From: Parvibaculum sp036499025
Lineage (GTDB): Bacteria > Pseudomonadota > Alphaproteobacteria > Parvibaculales > Parvibaculaceae
DNA: 64,000 bases
Direction: 5' to 3'
NCBI GenBank assembly: GCA_036499025.1
Contig: DASYEM010000013.1
Coordinates: forward strand, 1-64,000
Shown: positions 56,133-64,000 of the stretch, piece by piece
Layout of the letters: each line of letters starts with the position of its first letter
Position numbering within the stretch: the first letter of the stretch is position 1
Notes under the pieces: model-generated
The model's database searches: none
What the model was told of the DNA's origin: nothing
Seen by the model: only the letters and a program-made list of their open reading frames with translations
Program-made: the position numbers and the translations under genes

Positions 56133-56537
56133 ATGGTTTTCCAGGATCAGGAGAAAGCTCATGAGGCGCTGATCGAACTCGCCGACCGTTTCGAGGAGGC
56201 GTCGAAAGCCTATGCCGAGACAAACGGCATAGCTCGAAACGACGATTGGTTCATCCTGAAAATGCAGGAAGAGCTTGGCGAGCTGACGCAAGTCTGGATA
56301 AAGCTGACAGATCGCGGACGAGCGAGAGGCCGCACGCAAGCGGATCTGTCTTCTGACCTTGCCGATGAAACGGCGGACCTTCTCGGCCATATCCTGCTAT
56401 TCGCGCGGCGCAACGGCATCGATCTGGCCCCGGCGATCAAGCGCAAGTGGCGGAGATGGACCCCGGATCAATCCGGGGGTTACGGGCATATGGGCCTCGC
56501 CCTTCGAGACGCGGGCTGCGCCCGCTCCTCAGGGTGA
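56133..56537 (+). CDS. MazG-like nucleotide pyrophosphohydrolase, C-terminus drawn from a repeat element
   Basis: 134 residues. ELADRFEEASKAYAETNGIA, LKMQEELGELTQVWIKL and DLADETADLLGHILLFARRN give the EExxE and ExxD metal motifs of MazG/iMazG all-alpha NTP pyrophosphatases. The domain ends near KRKWRRW. The last 30 or so codons read through CCCCGGAT/ATCCGGGG (56461-56478) and into a dispersed palindromic repeat (56495-56540), where the stop lies, so the original C-terminus was replaced by an insertion. ATG 56133 gives the family N-terminus. Confidence 0.75.
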   Translation: MVFQDQEKAHEALIELADRFEEASKAYAETNGIARNDDWFILKMQEELGELTQVWIKLTDRGRARGRTQADLSSDLADETADLLGHILLFARRNGIDLAPAIKRKWRRWTPDQSGGYGHMGLALRDAGCARSSG

Positions 56538-56540
56538 GGA
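56495..56540 (+). repeat. Dispersed palindromic repeat, copy A
   Basis: CCTCGCCCTTCGAGACGC followed after a GC centre by CTCCTCAGGGTGAGGA. The same unit recurs at 56602-56655 (reverse), 57679-57724 and 57748-57795 (reverse). This copy contains the stop codon of the MazG-like gene. Confidence 0.8.
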
Positions 56541-56601
56541 GATGGGTGGTGGTTGGAGGCGGGTGAGGACCGGCGGGATCTCACGGCATTTTTCCCCAAT
56601 G

Positions 56602-56655
56602 CTCCTCATCCTGAGGAGCATCCGCGCCAGCGGATGCGTCTCGAAGGATCAGGCC
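56602..56655 (-). repeat. Dispersed palindromic repeat, copy B (reverse)
   Basis: Opposite orientation to copy A: CTCCTCATCCTGAGGAGC, an inner GCATCCGC/GCGGATGC stem and GCGTCTCGAAGGATCAGGCC. It is more diverged than copies A, C and D. It lies in the gap between the MazG-like gene and the convergent arylamine N-acetyltransferase gene. Confidence 0.75.
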
Positions 56656-56735
56656 GTGAGGTGCAGTGGCGATCAAGCGGACGGGGCGGAAGATGGATGG
56701 CTCGGTCAAGCCGGGCCATGACGACTTTTAGTCTC

Positions 56736-57590
56736 TTATCCTGTCGCCGCCGTCTGCCAGCATTTGAAGTGCGGCGCGAGCGAGGCAGCTTTCTGTTCGG
56801 CGCTGAGCGCGATGCCGAAATGGCTGTGAAGCACGTCTGCAATCTCATCGACGCTTTGAAGCGTCCGCGTTTCGACGCGGCCATCCTTGTGACGGATGGT
56901 GAGGCCGGTATTGAGCAGCGCATGGCGGCGGTCAACGGCGGGGCGCGCGACAATGAGATGCTGGACGAAAATCGAAGCGGGATGCGTCGCGGTCCACCAG
57001 TTCGCCACGTCGTAATCGACGGGCGCTTGCGGCTCGAGCGTGAAGCTGTAGATGCTCGCCCAATCGGGCCCAAGCTTGGCCTGAAGCTCGAAACCGCGCC
57101 CGGCCTCGCCATGCGGCAACAGACGATAGGTCTCGTGCGGCGTCTGCTGCTCGATGCCCGTTTCGAGGCGCAAGGGCCCGGTCATGGTGAGACCGCCGAA
57201 AGCGATGTCGGCGAGGAAGACGCCTTCGGGCAATTCGACGCGGATGACCCGGTGGCTGCGCGCGGTGACGGCGTCGATGGGCGCCATCCAGCGCACGCGG
57301 CCGATGAGATCGGTGACGCGGAAGCCGAGCGCGCGCAACACGGCCGAGAACAGCGAATTCAACTCGAAGCAATAGCCGCCGCGTTTTTCACCGACATGCT
57401 TTGCCTGTACCGACGCGACGTCGAGCGCGGGCACCTTGCCGGACAGCACTTCGAGATTTTCAAAAGGGATGGAAGTCGCATGGGCAAAATGCAAGCCCCG
57501 AAGCGTTTCGAGCGTCGGGGCGCGGGAGCCCGCATAGCCGATGCGGGTGAAATAGGCGTCGATGTCGAGGGCGCGCGTGTCGAGGCTCAT
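56736..57590 (-). CDS. nat: Arylamine N-acetyltransferase
   Basis: 284 residues. The Cys-His-Asp triad of NATs is seen: Cys in KRGGYCFELNSLF, His in SHRVIRVEL and Asp in FLADIAFGG (usually ADVGFG). FENLEVLSGK near the N-terminus is also typical. It transfers acetyl from acetyl-CoA to arylamines or hydrazines. ATG 57590 (MSLDTRALD) has AGGAG at 7 nt, so the longer frame to 57623 is not used. Dispersed repeats lie on both sides. Confidence 0.92.
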   Translation of the reverse strand: MSLDTRALDIDAYFTRIGYAGSRAPTLETLRGLHFAHATSIPFENLEVLSGKVPALDVASVQAKHVGEKRGGYCFELNSLFSAVLRALGFRVTDLIGRVRWMAPIDAVTARSHRVIRVELPEGVFLADIAFGGLTMTGPLRLETGIEQQTPHETYRLLPHGEAGRGFELQAKLGPDWASIYSFTLEPQAPVDYDVANWWTATHPASIFVQHLIVARPAVDRRHALLNTGLTIRHKDGRVETRTLQSVDEIADVLHSHFGIALSAEQKAASLAPHFKCWQTAATG

Positions 57591-57620
57591 GGCCGTCTCC
57601 TGATGTGAACGCCACGAAAG

Positions 57621-57652
57621 CAAATGGCGCTCCCCTTGGGAAGCGCCATTTG
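57621..57652. other. Hairpin upstream of nat / downstream of mmsA
   Basis: CAAATGGCGCT (57621-57631) and AGCGCCATTTG (57642-57652) form an exact 11-bp stem. It lies 31 bp before the nat start and about 150 bp after the mmsA stop on the same strand. The minus-strand flank has only CTTTC, so it is at best a weak terminator of mmsA or a leader structure of nat. Confidence 0.45.
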
Positions 57653-57678
57653 ATGTTTCTGCGGGGGCCGGTCTGGAG

Positions 57679-57724
57679 CCTCGCCCTTCGAGACGGCGCT
57701 TTCGCGCCTCCTCAGGGTGAGGAG
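57679..57724 (+). repeat. Dispersed palindromic repeat, copy C
   Basis: CCTCGCCCTTCGAGACGG...CGCCTCCTCAGGGTGAGG, near-identical in its ends to copy A. With copy D it forms an inverted pair 23 bp apart between nat and mmsA. Confidence 0.8.
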
Positions 57725-57747
57725 TGAAACAGAATCCAGCCTCCGAT

Positions 57748-57795
57748 CCTCACCCTGAGGAGCGATGCGTCCGCATCGCGTCTCGAAGGGCGAGG
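57748..57795 (-). repeat. Dispersed palindromic repeat, copy D (reverse)
   Basis: CCTCACCCTGAGGAGC, inner GATGCG/CGCATC stem and CGTCTCGAAGGGCGAGG, the reverse complement of copies A and C. It ends 10 bp from the mmsA stop, so a transcript through C and D could form a long stem downstream of mmsA. Confidence 0.8.
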
Positions 57796-57804
57796 CCCGG
57801 ACCG

Positions 57805-59304
<1,500 letters not shown>

Positions 59305-59657
59305 AAGGCTTTCCTCGCGAGGCTGGATTTCATATGCGCCCCCCGGACGATTTGAGGCCCCGGGACGCTCTTTTTGATTGGCTTTAGTTAGCGCGCCGCG
59401 ACGGGCGCGGGCAAGGCTTGCCGCCCTCTAATTCGCTGGCGGCGTTGATTTTTTTGAACACAAGCGCGGCTTCAGGGTGAGGCTGAGCCAATAAAAGCAG
59501 GCATCGCCCTCGTTTCACAGTGGCACTTCGCGCCCATTCGACTAGCATCCTCTGCGGGGAACTCGGGGATTCGCTCGGGAGCCTGGCGGGAGCAGGGGAA
59601 CTGCGTCCGGCCCAATGAAACAAACCGGCCTAAGAACACTGGGTAAGAGGAAAAGCA
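59305..59657. other. Divergent intergenic region mmsA / small membrane protein
   Basis: 353 bp in which I see no gene. GGGGAACT occurs twice (near 59557 and 59596) and recalls the -35 part of alphaproteobacterial EcfG promoters, but the -10 part does not match well. A minus-strand 79-codon frame here shows no family features. Confidence 0.4.
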
Positions 59658-59942
59658 ATGTCCAACACCGTGAAAGTTATCATCGCCGTTGTCGTGATCG
59701 CAGTGGTTTTGTTGGTCGGCTACAAGCTGACGAATAAAGCTCCCGCGCCCGAAGGCATGGCGCCCGCGACGTCTGAAATGGCGCCCGCCGCCGAGCCGAC
59801 CGCACCCGAAGCGACGCCTGCCGCGCCGGAAGCGACCCCGGCTGCTCCCGAAGCTGCGCCTGCCGCCCCGGAATCCGCGCCGTCGACGGCCGCTCCGTCC
59901 GACACGACGCCGGCTTCGCCGCCCGCCGAGCAGAAGCAGTAA
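59658..59942 (+). CDS. Small single-pass membrane protein with APE-repeat tail
   Basis: 94 residues. After SNTVK comes one transmembrane segment (about 6-24, VIIAVVVIAVVLLVGYKL). The rest is a low-complexity tail of Ala, Pro, Glu, Thr and Ser with near repeats of EATPAAP. It should be anchored in the inner membrane with the tail in the periplasm. Function unknown. AGAGGAAA precedes the ATG and a strong terminator follows, so it is a monocistronic gene. Confidence 0.75.
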   Translation: MSNTVKVIIAVVVIAVVLLVGYKLTNKAPAPEGMAPATSEMAPAAEPTAPEATPAAPEATPAAPEAAPAAPESAPSTAAPSDTTPASPPAEQKQ

Positions 59943-59966
59943 TCACCGCTTCTTCCTTGTCTACGA

Positions 59967-60003
59967 CCCGCGCGCTTTCACGAGCGCGCGGGTTTTCTTT
60001 TAT
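59967..60003 (+). terminator. Rho-independent terminator of the small membrane-protein gene
   Basis: CCCGCGCGCT (59967-59976), loop TTCACG and AGCGCGCGGG (59983-59992) form an exact 10-bp stem, followed by TTTTCTTTTAT. It starts 25 bp after the stop. Confidence 0.9.
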
Positions 60004-60034
60004 GCGGCATGCGGATGAAGCTGAAAGGGCAACC

Positions 60035-60343
60035 ATGATCGTCATCACCGGCAGAATGACCATTCCCGACGCCAACAGGAAAGACTTCTTCGACATTGCC
60101 GAACGCCAGGTCCGGCTCTCGCGCGAGGAGCCCGGCTGCGCTTCCTATCATCTCTATGAAGATGCGATGCAGGCCGGCACGTTCTTCTTTTATGAGGAAT
60201 GGAAAGACCGCGGCGCGGTCGATTTTCATTTCGGGCAGGACTACTGCCTCGATTTCGTGAAGCGCCTGCGCAAGCTCACGCAAGGCGAGGCCGAGATGAA
60301 TATCCGCACCATCGCGGAAAAGCCCGGCAAGAGCGGCGCTTAA
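60035..60343 (+). CDS. Antibiotic biosynthesis monooxygenase (ABM) domain protein
   Basis: 102 residues of the dimeric alpha+beta barrel ABM fold: IVITGRMTIPDANRKDFFDI, RLSREEPGCASYHLYEDA and TFFFYEEWKDRGAVDFHF. The family ranges from quinol monooxygenases (YgiN) to proteins without known activity. ATG 60035 gives the normal start; the frame extends upstream into the terminator of the preceding gene, so longer versions are rejected. Confidence 0.85.
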   Translation: MIVITGRMTIPDANRKDFFDIAERQVRLSREEPGCASYHLYEDAMQAGTFFFYEEWKDRGAVDFHFGQDYCLDFVKRLRKLTQGEAEMNIRTIAEKPGKSGA

Positions 60344-60519
60344 GAAAACGAGGTTACAAATTCGTAACCGGGATTTTCCTCCGCATACCCGCGCCGTTCA
60401 CCTGGCGTTCAACTTCAAGGCATAGAGTTCACTCACGCCATTCACTGGCGTGGTGCAAAGACCAAGGCGGAGCCCCGGCTAACCTTCGTGTCCCGGCTTA
60501 TCTACCGCCTCTCGATACC
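60344..60519 (+). ncRNA. Candidate small RNA or structured 3' UTR
   Basis: This stretch has no ORF with family features but contains two exact hairpins, GGTTAC/GTAACC (60352-60357/60364-60369) and CACGCCA/TGGCGTG (60434-60440/60446-60452), and runs into a strong terminator at 60520. It may be the structured 3' UTR of the ABM gene or a separate small RNA; no promoter could be fixed. Confidence 0.3.
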
Positions 60520-60558
60520 GGCCCGCGTCTCTCCTCAAGACGCGGGCCTTTTATTTAT
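60520..60558 (+). terminator. Rho-independent terminator
   Basis: GGCCCGCGTCT (60520-60530), loop CTCCTCA and AGACGCGGGCC (60538-60548) form an exact 11-bp stem followed by TTTTATTTATT. It ends plus-strand transcription from the ABM gene or a small RNA. Its T tract overlaps the stop of the convergent VOC gene. Confidence 0.88.
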
Positions 60559-60941
60559 TCCGGCGTGTGGCAAACCGCTTCGACATTGTGACCGTCCGGG
60601 TCGAGCACGAAAGCGCCGTAATAATTCGGATGGTAATGGGGCCTGAGGCCCGGCTCGCCATTGTCGCGCCCGCCCGCCTTGATCGCGGCGGCATAGAAGG
60701 CATCGACCGCGCCGCGCGTATCGGCACGAAAACAGACATGCAGTTTGGGCGAAGGGCGCCCCGCCCCGTCGATCCAGAAATCGGGCTTGGGAGCGACGCC
60801 GAAACCGCAGAAATCGACGCTGCCGGACTCTGCCGCCGTGACGTTCATCAACACCGCATAGCCCAGGGGCGCGAGGGCCCGTTCGTAAAAGGCTTTGGAT
60901 TTGTCGTAGTCCGTGACGCTGAGGCCAACATGATCGAGCAT
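60555..60941 (-). CDS. VOC family (glyoxalase/dioxygenase-fold) protein
   Basis: 128 residues with two beta-alpha-beta-beta-beta halves: MLDHVGLSVTDYDKSKAFYE at the start and YYGAFVLDPDGHNVEAVCH at the end, including the first-half His and last-half Glu metal-ligand positions. The second-half 'H.CF.A' (LHVCFRAD) is also typical. The reaction is unknown. ATG 60941 has GGAGG upstream; the frame continues to 61058 but that part is not family sequence. Confidence 0.87.
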   Translation of the reverse strand: MLDHVGLSVTDYDKSKAFYERALAPLGYAVLMNVTAAESGSVDFCGFGVAPKPDFWIDGAGRPSPKLHVCFRADTRGAVDAFYAAAIKAGGRDNGEPGLRPHYHPNYYGAFVLDPDGHNVEAVCHTPE

Positions 60942-61018
60942 CGTCTCCTCCATTGCTTCCGTCCGCGCGCCGGGCCAGCATAGCCACGGGCGCACGGGCG
61001 GGACAACCGGGAGGAACA

Positions 61019-61555
61019 ATGTCTCAGGGCTTGAGATGGCTGATCGTGCTGGGCGCAAGCGTCCTGCTGTCGGCCTGCTTCATTTCAGACAAACCGCTGA
61101 TCGCGCCTGCGGACGCCGATTATCCGATTGCGGACGGTGCGCACTTTGCGGTCTGGAAACTCGATCCCGGCGGCAAACGCGTCGGCGAGGCCGAACACGT
61201 GACGGTGACGCGGGCGGGCGCGGACTATGTCTACAGCTTGCGCGACGAGACGCCGGTGCATGGGCTGATGAACGAGATCGCGCCCGGCACCTTCATCGTC
61301 ATGGGCCGCGATGCGACGAAACCCGGCAAGGCGACTTACGCGGTCTTGCGCAAGGACGGAACGAGCTGGCTGCGCTATGCGCCCAATTGCAGCGACTTTG
61401 CAAGGCTCGCCGCGACGCATGGAAAATCCCGCGCCGATTTCCACATCGCGCAAAGCGGCAACGATTGCGCGTTTCCAAGCTATGCCGACCTGAAAGCGGC
61501 GATGGAAATGCATCTGCAATTTGCAACGCCGAACGGGGAGTATGTGGCGGAGTGA
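61019..61555 (+). CDS. Putative lipoprotein
   Basis: 178 residues. A signal peptide with lipobox LLSAC at about 18-22 is followed by a beta-rich domain (HFAVWKLDPGGKRVGEAEHV, YVYSLRDETPVHGLMNEIAP, GKATYAVLRKDGTSWLRYAP). Two later cysteines (PNCSDF, NDCAFPSY) could form a disulfide. I do not recognise the family. ATG 61019 has GGGAGGAA upstream. It diverges from the VOC gene. Confidence 0.72.
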   Translation: MSQGLRWLIVLGASVLLSACFISDKPLIAPADADYPIADGAHFAVWKLDPGGKRVGEAEHVTVTRAGADYVYSLRDETPVHGLMNEIAPGTFIVMGRDATKPGKATYAVLRKDGTSWLRYAPNCSDFARLAATHGKSRADFHIAQSGNDCAFPSYADLKAAMEMHLQFATPNGEYVAE

Positions 61556-61871
61556 GGGGACGCCCCACCTTTGCCTGACTCCATATAGAAGCTGTCATCC
61601 CGGTGCATGCCGGGGTGACATTTGAGGATGGGGAGGAGTCGCGGAGGATTGAAAAAAGGGGGGAGCGTTTCTTACTTCACCTCCCCCTTGAGGGGAGGTC
61701 GAGAAATTCGCGTCTTTGCGGATTTCTCGGGTGGGGGGCGCGGCGGGAGCGATGAAGAGTCTTGCGAAGCAGACCCCTCACCCTCCCACGCCTGCGGCGC
61801 GGGTCCCTCCCTCTCCCTCAAGGGAGAGGGGTTTAAGGAAGCGGCCTTTTCATTTCAACGGGCGGAGAAAC
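61556..61871. repeat. Intergenic region made largely of dispersed palindromes
   Basis: 316 bp with no gene. TGTCATCCCGG/CCGGGGTGACA (61593-61603/61610-61620) is a near-perfect hairpin. CCTCCCC-CTTGA-GGGGAGG (about 61680-61700) and CCCTCTCCCTCAAGGGAGAGG (about 61810-61830) are further inverted repeats, and GAGAAATTCGCG/GCGGATTTCTC adds another stem. They look like different intergenic repeat families stacked together, downstream of both the lipoprotein gene and the convergent sdhB. Confidence 0.6.
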
Positions 61872-62648
61872 TCACGCCTGACGTTCGACCATCATCTTCT
61901 TGATTTCGGCGATGGCCTTGGCCGGGTTCAGACCCTTGGGGCAAGTCTTGGCGCAGTTCATGATCGTGTGGCAGCGATAGAGCTTGAAGGGGTCTTCGAG
62001 ATTGTCGAGACGTTCGCCCTTGGCTTCGTCGCGGCTGTCGGCGAGCCAGCGATAGGCTTGCAGCAATGTCGCGGGGCCGAGATAGCGATTGCCGTTCCAC
62101 CAGTAGCTCGGGCACGACGTGGTGCAGCAGGCGCAGAGAATGCATTCGTAAAGACCGTCGAGAGCTTCACGCTCTTCATGGCTCTGCTTCCATTCCTTGA
62201 CGGGCTCGGGCGACTTCGTTTGCAGCCAGGGCTCGATGGAGGCGTGCTGCGCGTAAAAGCCCGTGAGGTCCGGCACGAGGTCTTTCACCACCGCCATGCT
62301 CGGCAGCGGATAAATCTTCACGTCGCCCTTCACCTCGTCGATGCCCTTGGTGCAGGCGAGCGTGTTGGCGCCGTCGATATTCATCGCGCAGGACCCGCAA
62401 ATGCCTTCGCGGCAGGAGCGGCGGAAGGTCAGCGTCTGGTCGATCTCGTTCTTGATCTTGATGAGCGCGTCGAGAACCATCGGCCCGCATTTGTCGAGAT
62501 CGACCTCATAAGTGTCGATGCGCGGATTCTTGCCGTCGTCGGGCGACCAGCGATAGACGCGGAAATTCTTGACCCGCGTCGCACCCGCCGCCTTATAGGT
62601 CTTGCCCTCGGTGGGCCTTGAATTTTTCGGCAGAGCAAACTGAACCAT
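61872..62648 (-). CDS. sdhB: Succinate dehydrogenase iron-sulfur subunit
   Basis: 258 residues. The N-terminal 2Fe-2S ferredoxin domain has CREGICGSCAMNIDG; the C-terminal domain has ECILCACCTTSCPSYWW and CHTIMNCAKTCPKGLNP for the 4Fe-4S and 3Fe-4S clusters. It carries electrons from FAD in SdhA to ubiquinone in complex II. It starts 51 bp after the sdhA stop on the same strand. The usual alphaproteobacterial order is sdhCDAB. Confidence 0.97.
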   Translation of the reverse strand: MVQFALPKNSRPTEGKTYKAAGATRVKNFRVYRWSPDDGKNPRIDTYEVDLDKCGPMVLDALIKIKNEIDQTLTFRRSCREGICGSCAMNIDGANTLACTKGIDEVKGDVKIYPLPSMAVVKDLVPDLTGFYAQHASIEPWLQTKSPEPVKEWKQSHEEREALDGLYECILCACCTTSCPSYWWNGNRYLGPATLLQAYRWLADSRDEAKGERLDNLEDPFKLYRCHTIMNCAKTCPKGLNPAKAIAEIKKMMVERQA

Positions 62649-62699
62649 GTGTCGTCCCTCGCGCCTCGTAAACGCGCGCCTCTGGTTTCCCTGCGCGTG

Positions 62700-64000
62700 T
62701 CAGTACACACGCGCCTTTGGCTTGATGTAGTCGATATCGCTCGACATCGTGTAGGTATGGACCGGACGGTAATCGACGGAAGGTTTGCCCGTCGCATCAT
62801 CGACCCAGCAGAGCGTGTGCTTCATCCAGTTGGCGTCGTCGCGATCCGGGAAATCCTCGCGCGCATGAGCGCCGCGGCTTTCCTTGCGGTTGACCGCGCC
62901 CTCGACGGTGGCGATGGCCTGAACGATCAGATTGTCGAATTCGAGCGTCTCGATGAGATCGGAATTCCAGATCAGCGAGCGGTCGCTGACGCGAATGTCG
63001 GGGAGTTCGGCAAAGACGTCGGCAATGCGCTTGCGGCCCTGCTCCAGCGTCTCGCCGGTGCGGAAGACGGCGACATCGTCCTGCATGATGCGCTGCATCT
63101 TGCCGCGCAGCACGGCGGTCGGCGTCGAGCCGGACGCGTTGCGGAATTTGTCGAGACGGGCGAGCGCATTGTCGCCCGCACCCTTGGCGAGTTCGGGCTG
63201 GCGCTGAGCGGGCGTGACGAGCTCGGCGGCGCGAAGACCCGCCGCGCGACCGAAGACGACAAGATCGATCAGCGAATTGGAGCCCAGACGATTGGCCCCG
63301 TGAACGGAAACGCAAGCCGCCTCGCCAATGGCCATCAGGCCCGGAACGACGGTGTCGGGATTGCCGTTCTTCAAGGTCAGCACTTCGCCGTGATAATTGG
63401 TCGGGATGCCGCCCATGTTGTAATGCACGGTCGGCAGAACCGGGATCGGCTCCTTGGTCACATCGACGCCGGCGAAGATGCGCGCGCTTTCCGAAATGCC
63501 GGGCAGACGCTCGGCGAGAATTTTCGGATCGAGGTGATCGAGATGCAGGAAGATGTGGTCCTTCTGCGGGCCGACGCCGCGCCCTTCGCGGATTTCAATC
63601 GTCATGGCGCGGGAAACGACGTCGCGCGAGGCGAGGTCCTTGGCCGACGGCGCATAGCGTTCCATGAAACGCTCGCCTTCGGAATTGACGAGATAGCCGC
63701 CTTCGCCGCGCGAGCCTTCGGTGATGAGGCAGCCCGAGCCGTAAATGCCGGTCGGATGGAACTGCACGAATTCCATGTCCTGCAACGGCAGACCGGCGCG
63801 CAGCACCATCGCATTGCCGTCGCCCGTGCAGGTATGGGCCGACGTCGCCGAGAAATAGGCGCGGCCATAACCGCCGGTGGCAAGAATGACGAGGGAGGCG
63901 CGGAAGCGGTGGATTTCGCCGGTCGCCATGTCGATGGCGACGACGCCACGGCAAGCGCCGTCCTCATCCATGATGAGATCGATGGCGAAATATTCGATGT
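62700..64000 (-). CDS. sdhA: Succinate dehydrogenase flavoprotein subunit, 3' part
   Basis: Reads open to the window edge; 433 C-terminal residues are present and the start, including the FAD-binding N-terminus, is outside. Visible are ATGGYGRAYFSATSAHTCTG, DMEFVQFHPTGIYGSGCLI, TEGSRGEGGYLVN, the FAD/substrate region ACVSVHGANRLGSNSLIDLV, and catalytic RKESRGAHAREDFPDRDD. It ends with VDYRPVHTYTM. Its partner sdhB follows. Confidence 0.97.
   Translation of the reverse strand, partial: IEYFAIDLIMDEDGACRGVVAIDMATGEIHRFRASLVILATGGYGRAYFSATSAHTCTGDGNAMVLRAGLPLQDMEFVQFHPTGIYGSGCLITEGSRGEGGYLVNSEGERFMERYAPSAKDLASRDVVSRAMTIEIREGRGVGPQKDHIFLHLDHLDPKILAERLPGISESARIFAGVDVTKEPIPVLPTVHYNMGGIPTNYHGEVLTLKNGNPDTVVPGLMAIGEAACVSVHGANRLGSNSLIDLVVFGRAAGLRAAELVTPAQRQPELAKGAGDNALARLDKFRNASGSTPTAVLRGKMQRIMQDDVAVFRTGETLEQGRKRIADVFAELPDIRVSDRSLIWNSDLIETLEFDNLIVQAIATVEGAVNRKESRGAHAREDFPDRDDANWMKHTLCWVDDATGKPSVDYRPVHTYTMSSDIDYIKPKARVY

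Noticed and set aside
56461..57795. CRISPR array in the repeat-rich area around nat
   Set aside because: Copies alternate in orientation with irregular spacing and internal palindromes; no direct repeats with unique spacers and no cas genes.
59540..59625. EcfG-type (GGAAC) stress promoter before the small membrane protein
   Set aside because: Two GGAAC-like -35 boxes exist, but no CGTT-like -10 at the expected spacing.

Overview
The window is GC-rich chromosomal DNA of an alphaproteobacterium, most likely a member of the Hyphomicrobiales (Rhizobiales). The evidence is gene order: rpmA-GNAT-obgE-proB ... proA-nadD-rsfS-rlmH-gpmI-envC-ctpA-divergent deacetylase-rppH, an F1-only atpHAGDC operon followed by priA, fsa/DUF484/xerC, the mdh-sucCDAB-lpd TCA block next to zapE, and sdhAB. 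Dispersed palindromes of the 'CTCGCCCTTCGAGACGC / CTCCTCAGGGTGAGG' type, common in this order, also occur. Genus cannot be fixed from the sequence. I see no rRNA, tRNA, CRISPR array, transposase or phage gene.

Layout. 1-2960: end of rpmA with its terminator, a GNAT acetyltransferase, obgE and proB. 2957-13627: a four-gene minus-strand operon lying between proB and proA: a 2072-residue autotransporter, a TPR glycosyltransferase (heptosyltransferase-like), a TPR sulfotransferase and a membrane-anchored hypothetical protein. 14037-23542: proA, nadD, rsfS, rlmH, a catalytically dead gpmI paralogue, envC, ctpA, a divergent polysaccharide deacetylase and rppH, which together cover proline/NAD synthesis, ribosome maturation and cell-envelope/division functions. 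23696-28841: a response regulator convergent with a histidine kinase that ends in a pseudo-receiver, an orphan CHASE3-like membrane protein, an orphan degenerate LytM protein and a diiron ferritin-like protein. 29010-33939: F1-ATPase operon with a strong terminator. 34125-38955: priA, transaldolase/F6P aldolase, DUF484 and xerC. 39087-51888: lpdA, odhB, sucA, sucD, sucC and mdh, with an LtaS-like sulfatase-fold enzyme and a metallo-beta-lactamase protein between sucC and mdh. 52237-59304: a lipoprotein, a PadR-controlled methyltransferase pair behind a 22-bp perfect inverted repeat, zapE, a MazG-like protein, arylamine N-acetyltransferase and mmsA. 59658-64000: small proteins, a lipoprotein, sdhB and the 3' part of sdhA.

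The most notable region is the autotransporter operon. Its passenger has about 27 repeats and carries very acidic tyrosine clusters that resemble tyrosine-sulfation sites. It is followed at once by a glycosyltransferase and a sulfotransferase, whose genes overlap by 4 bp. I infer a surface protein with its own glycosylation and sulfation machinery; this is a hypothesis from context. Other strong observations are a GpmI-family protein that has lost nearly all catalytic and metal ligands, a lysine/alanine-rich histone-H1-like extension in frame with RsfS that seems to start at CTG, and a sigma70-like promoter with an overlapping operator in front of sucCDAB.
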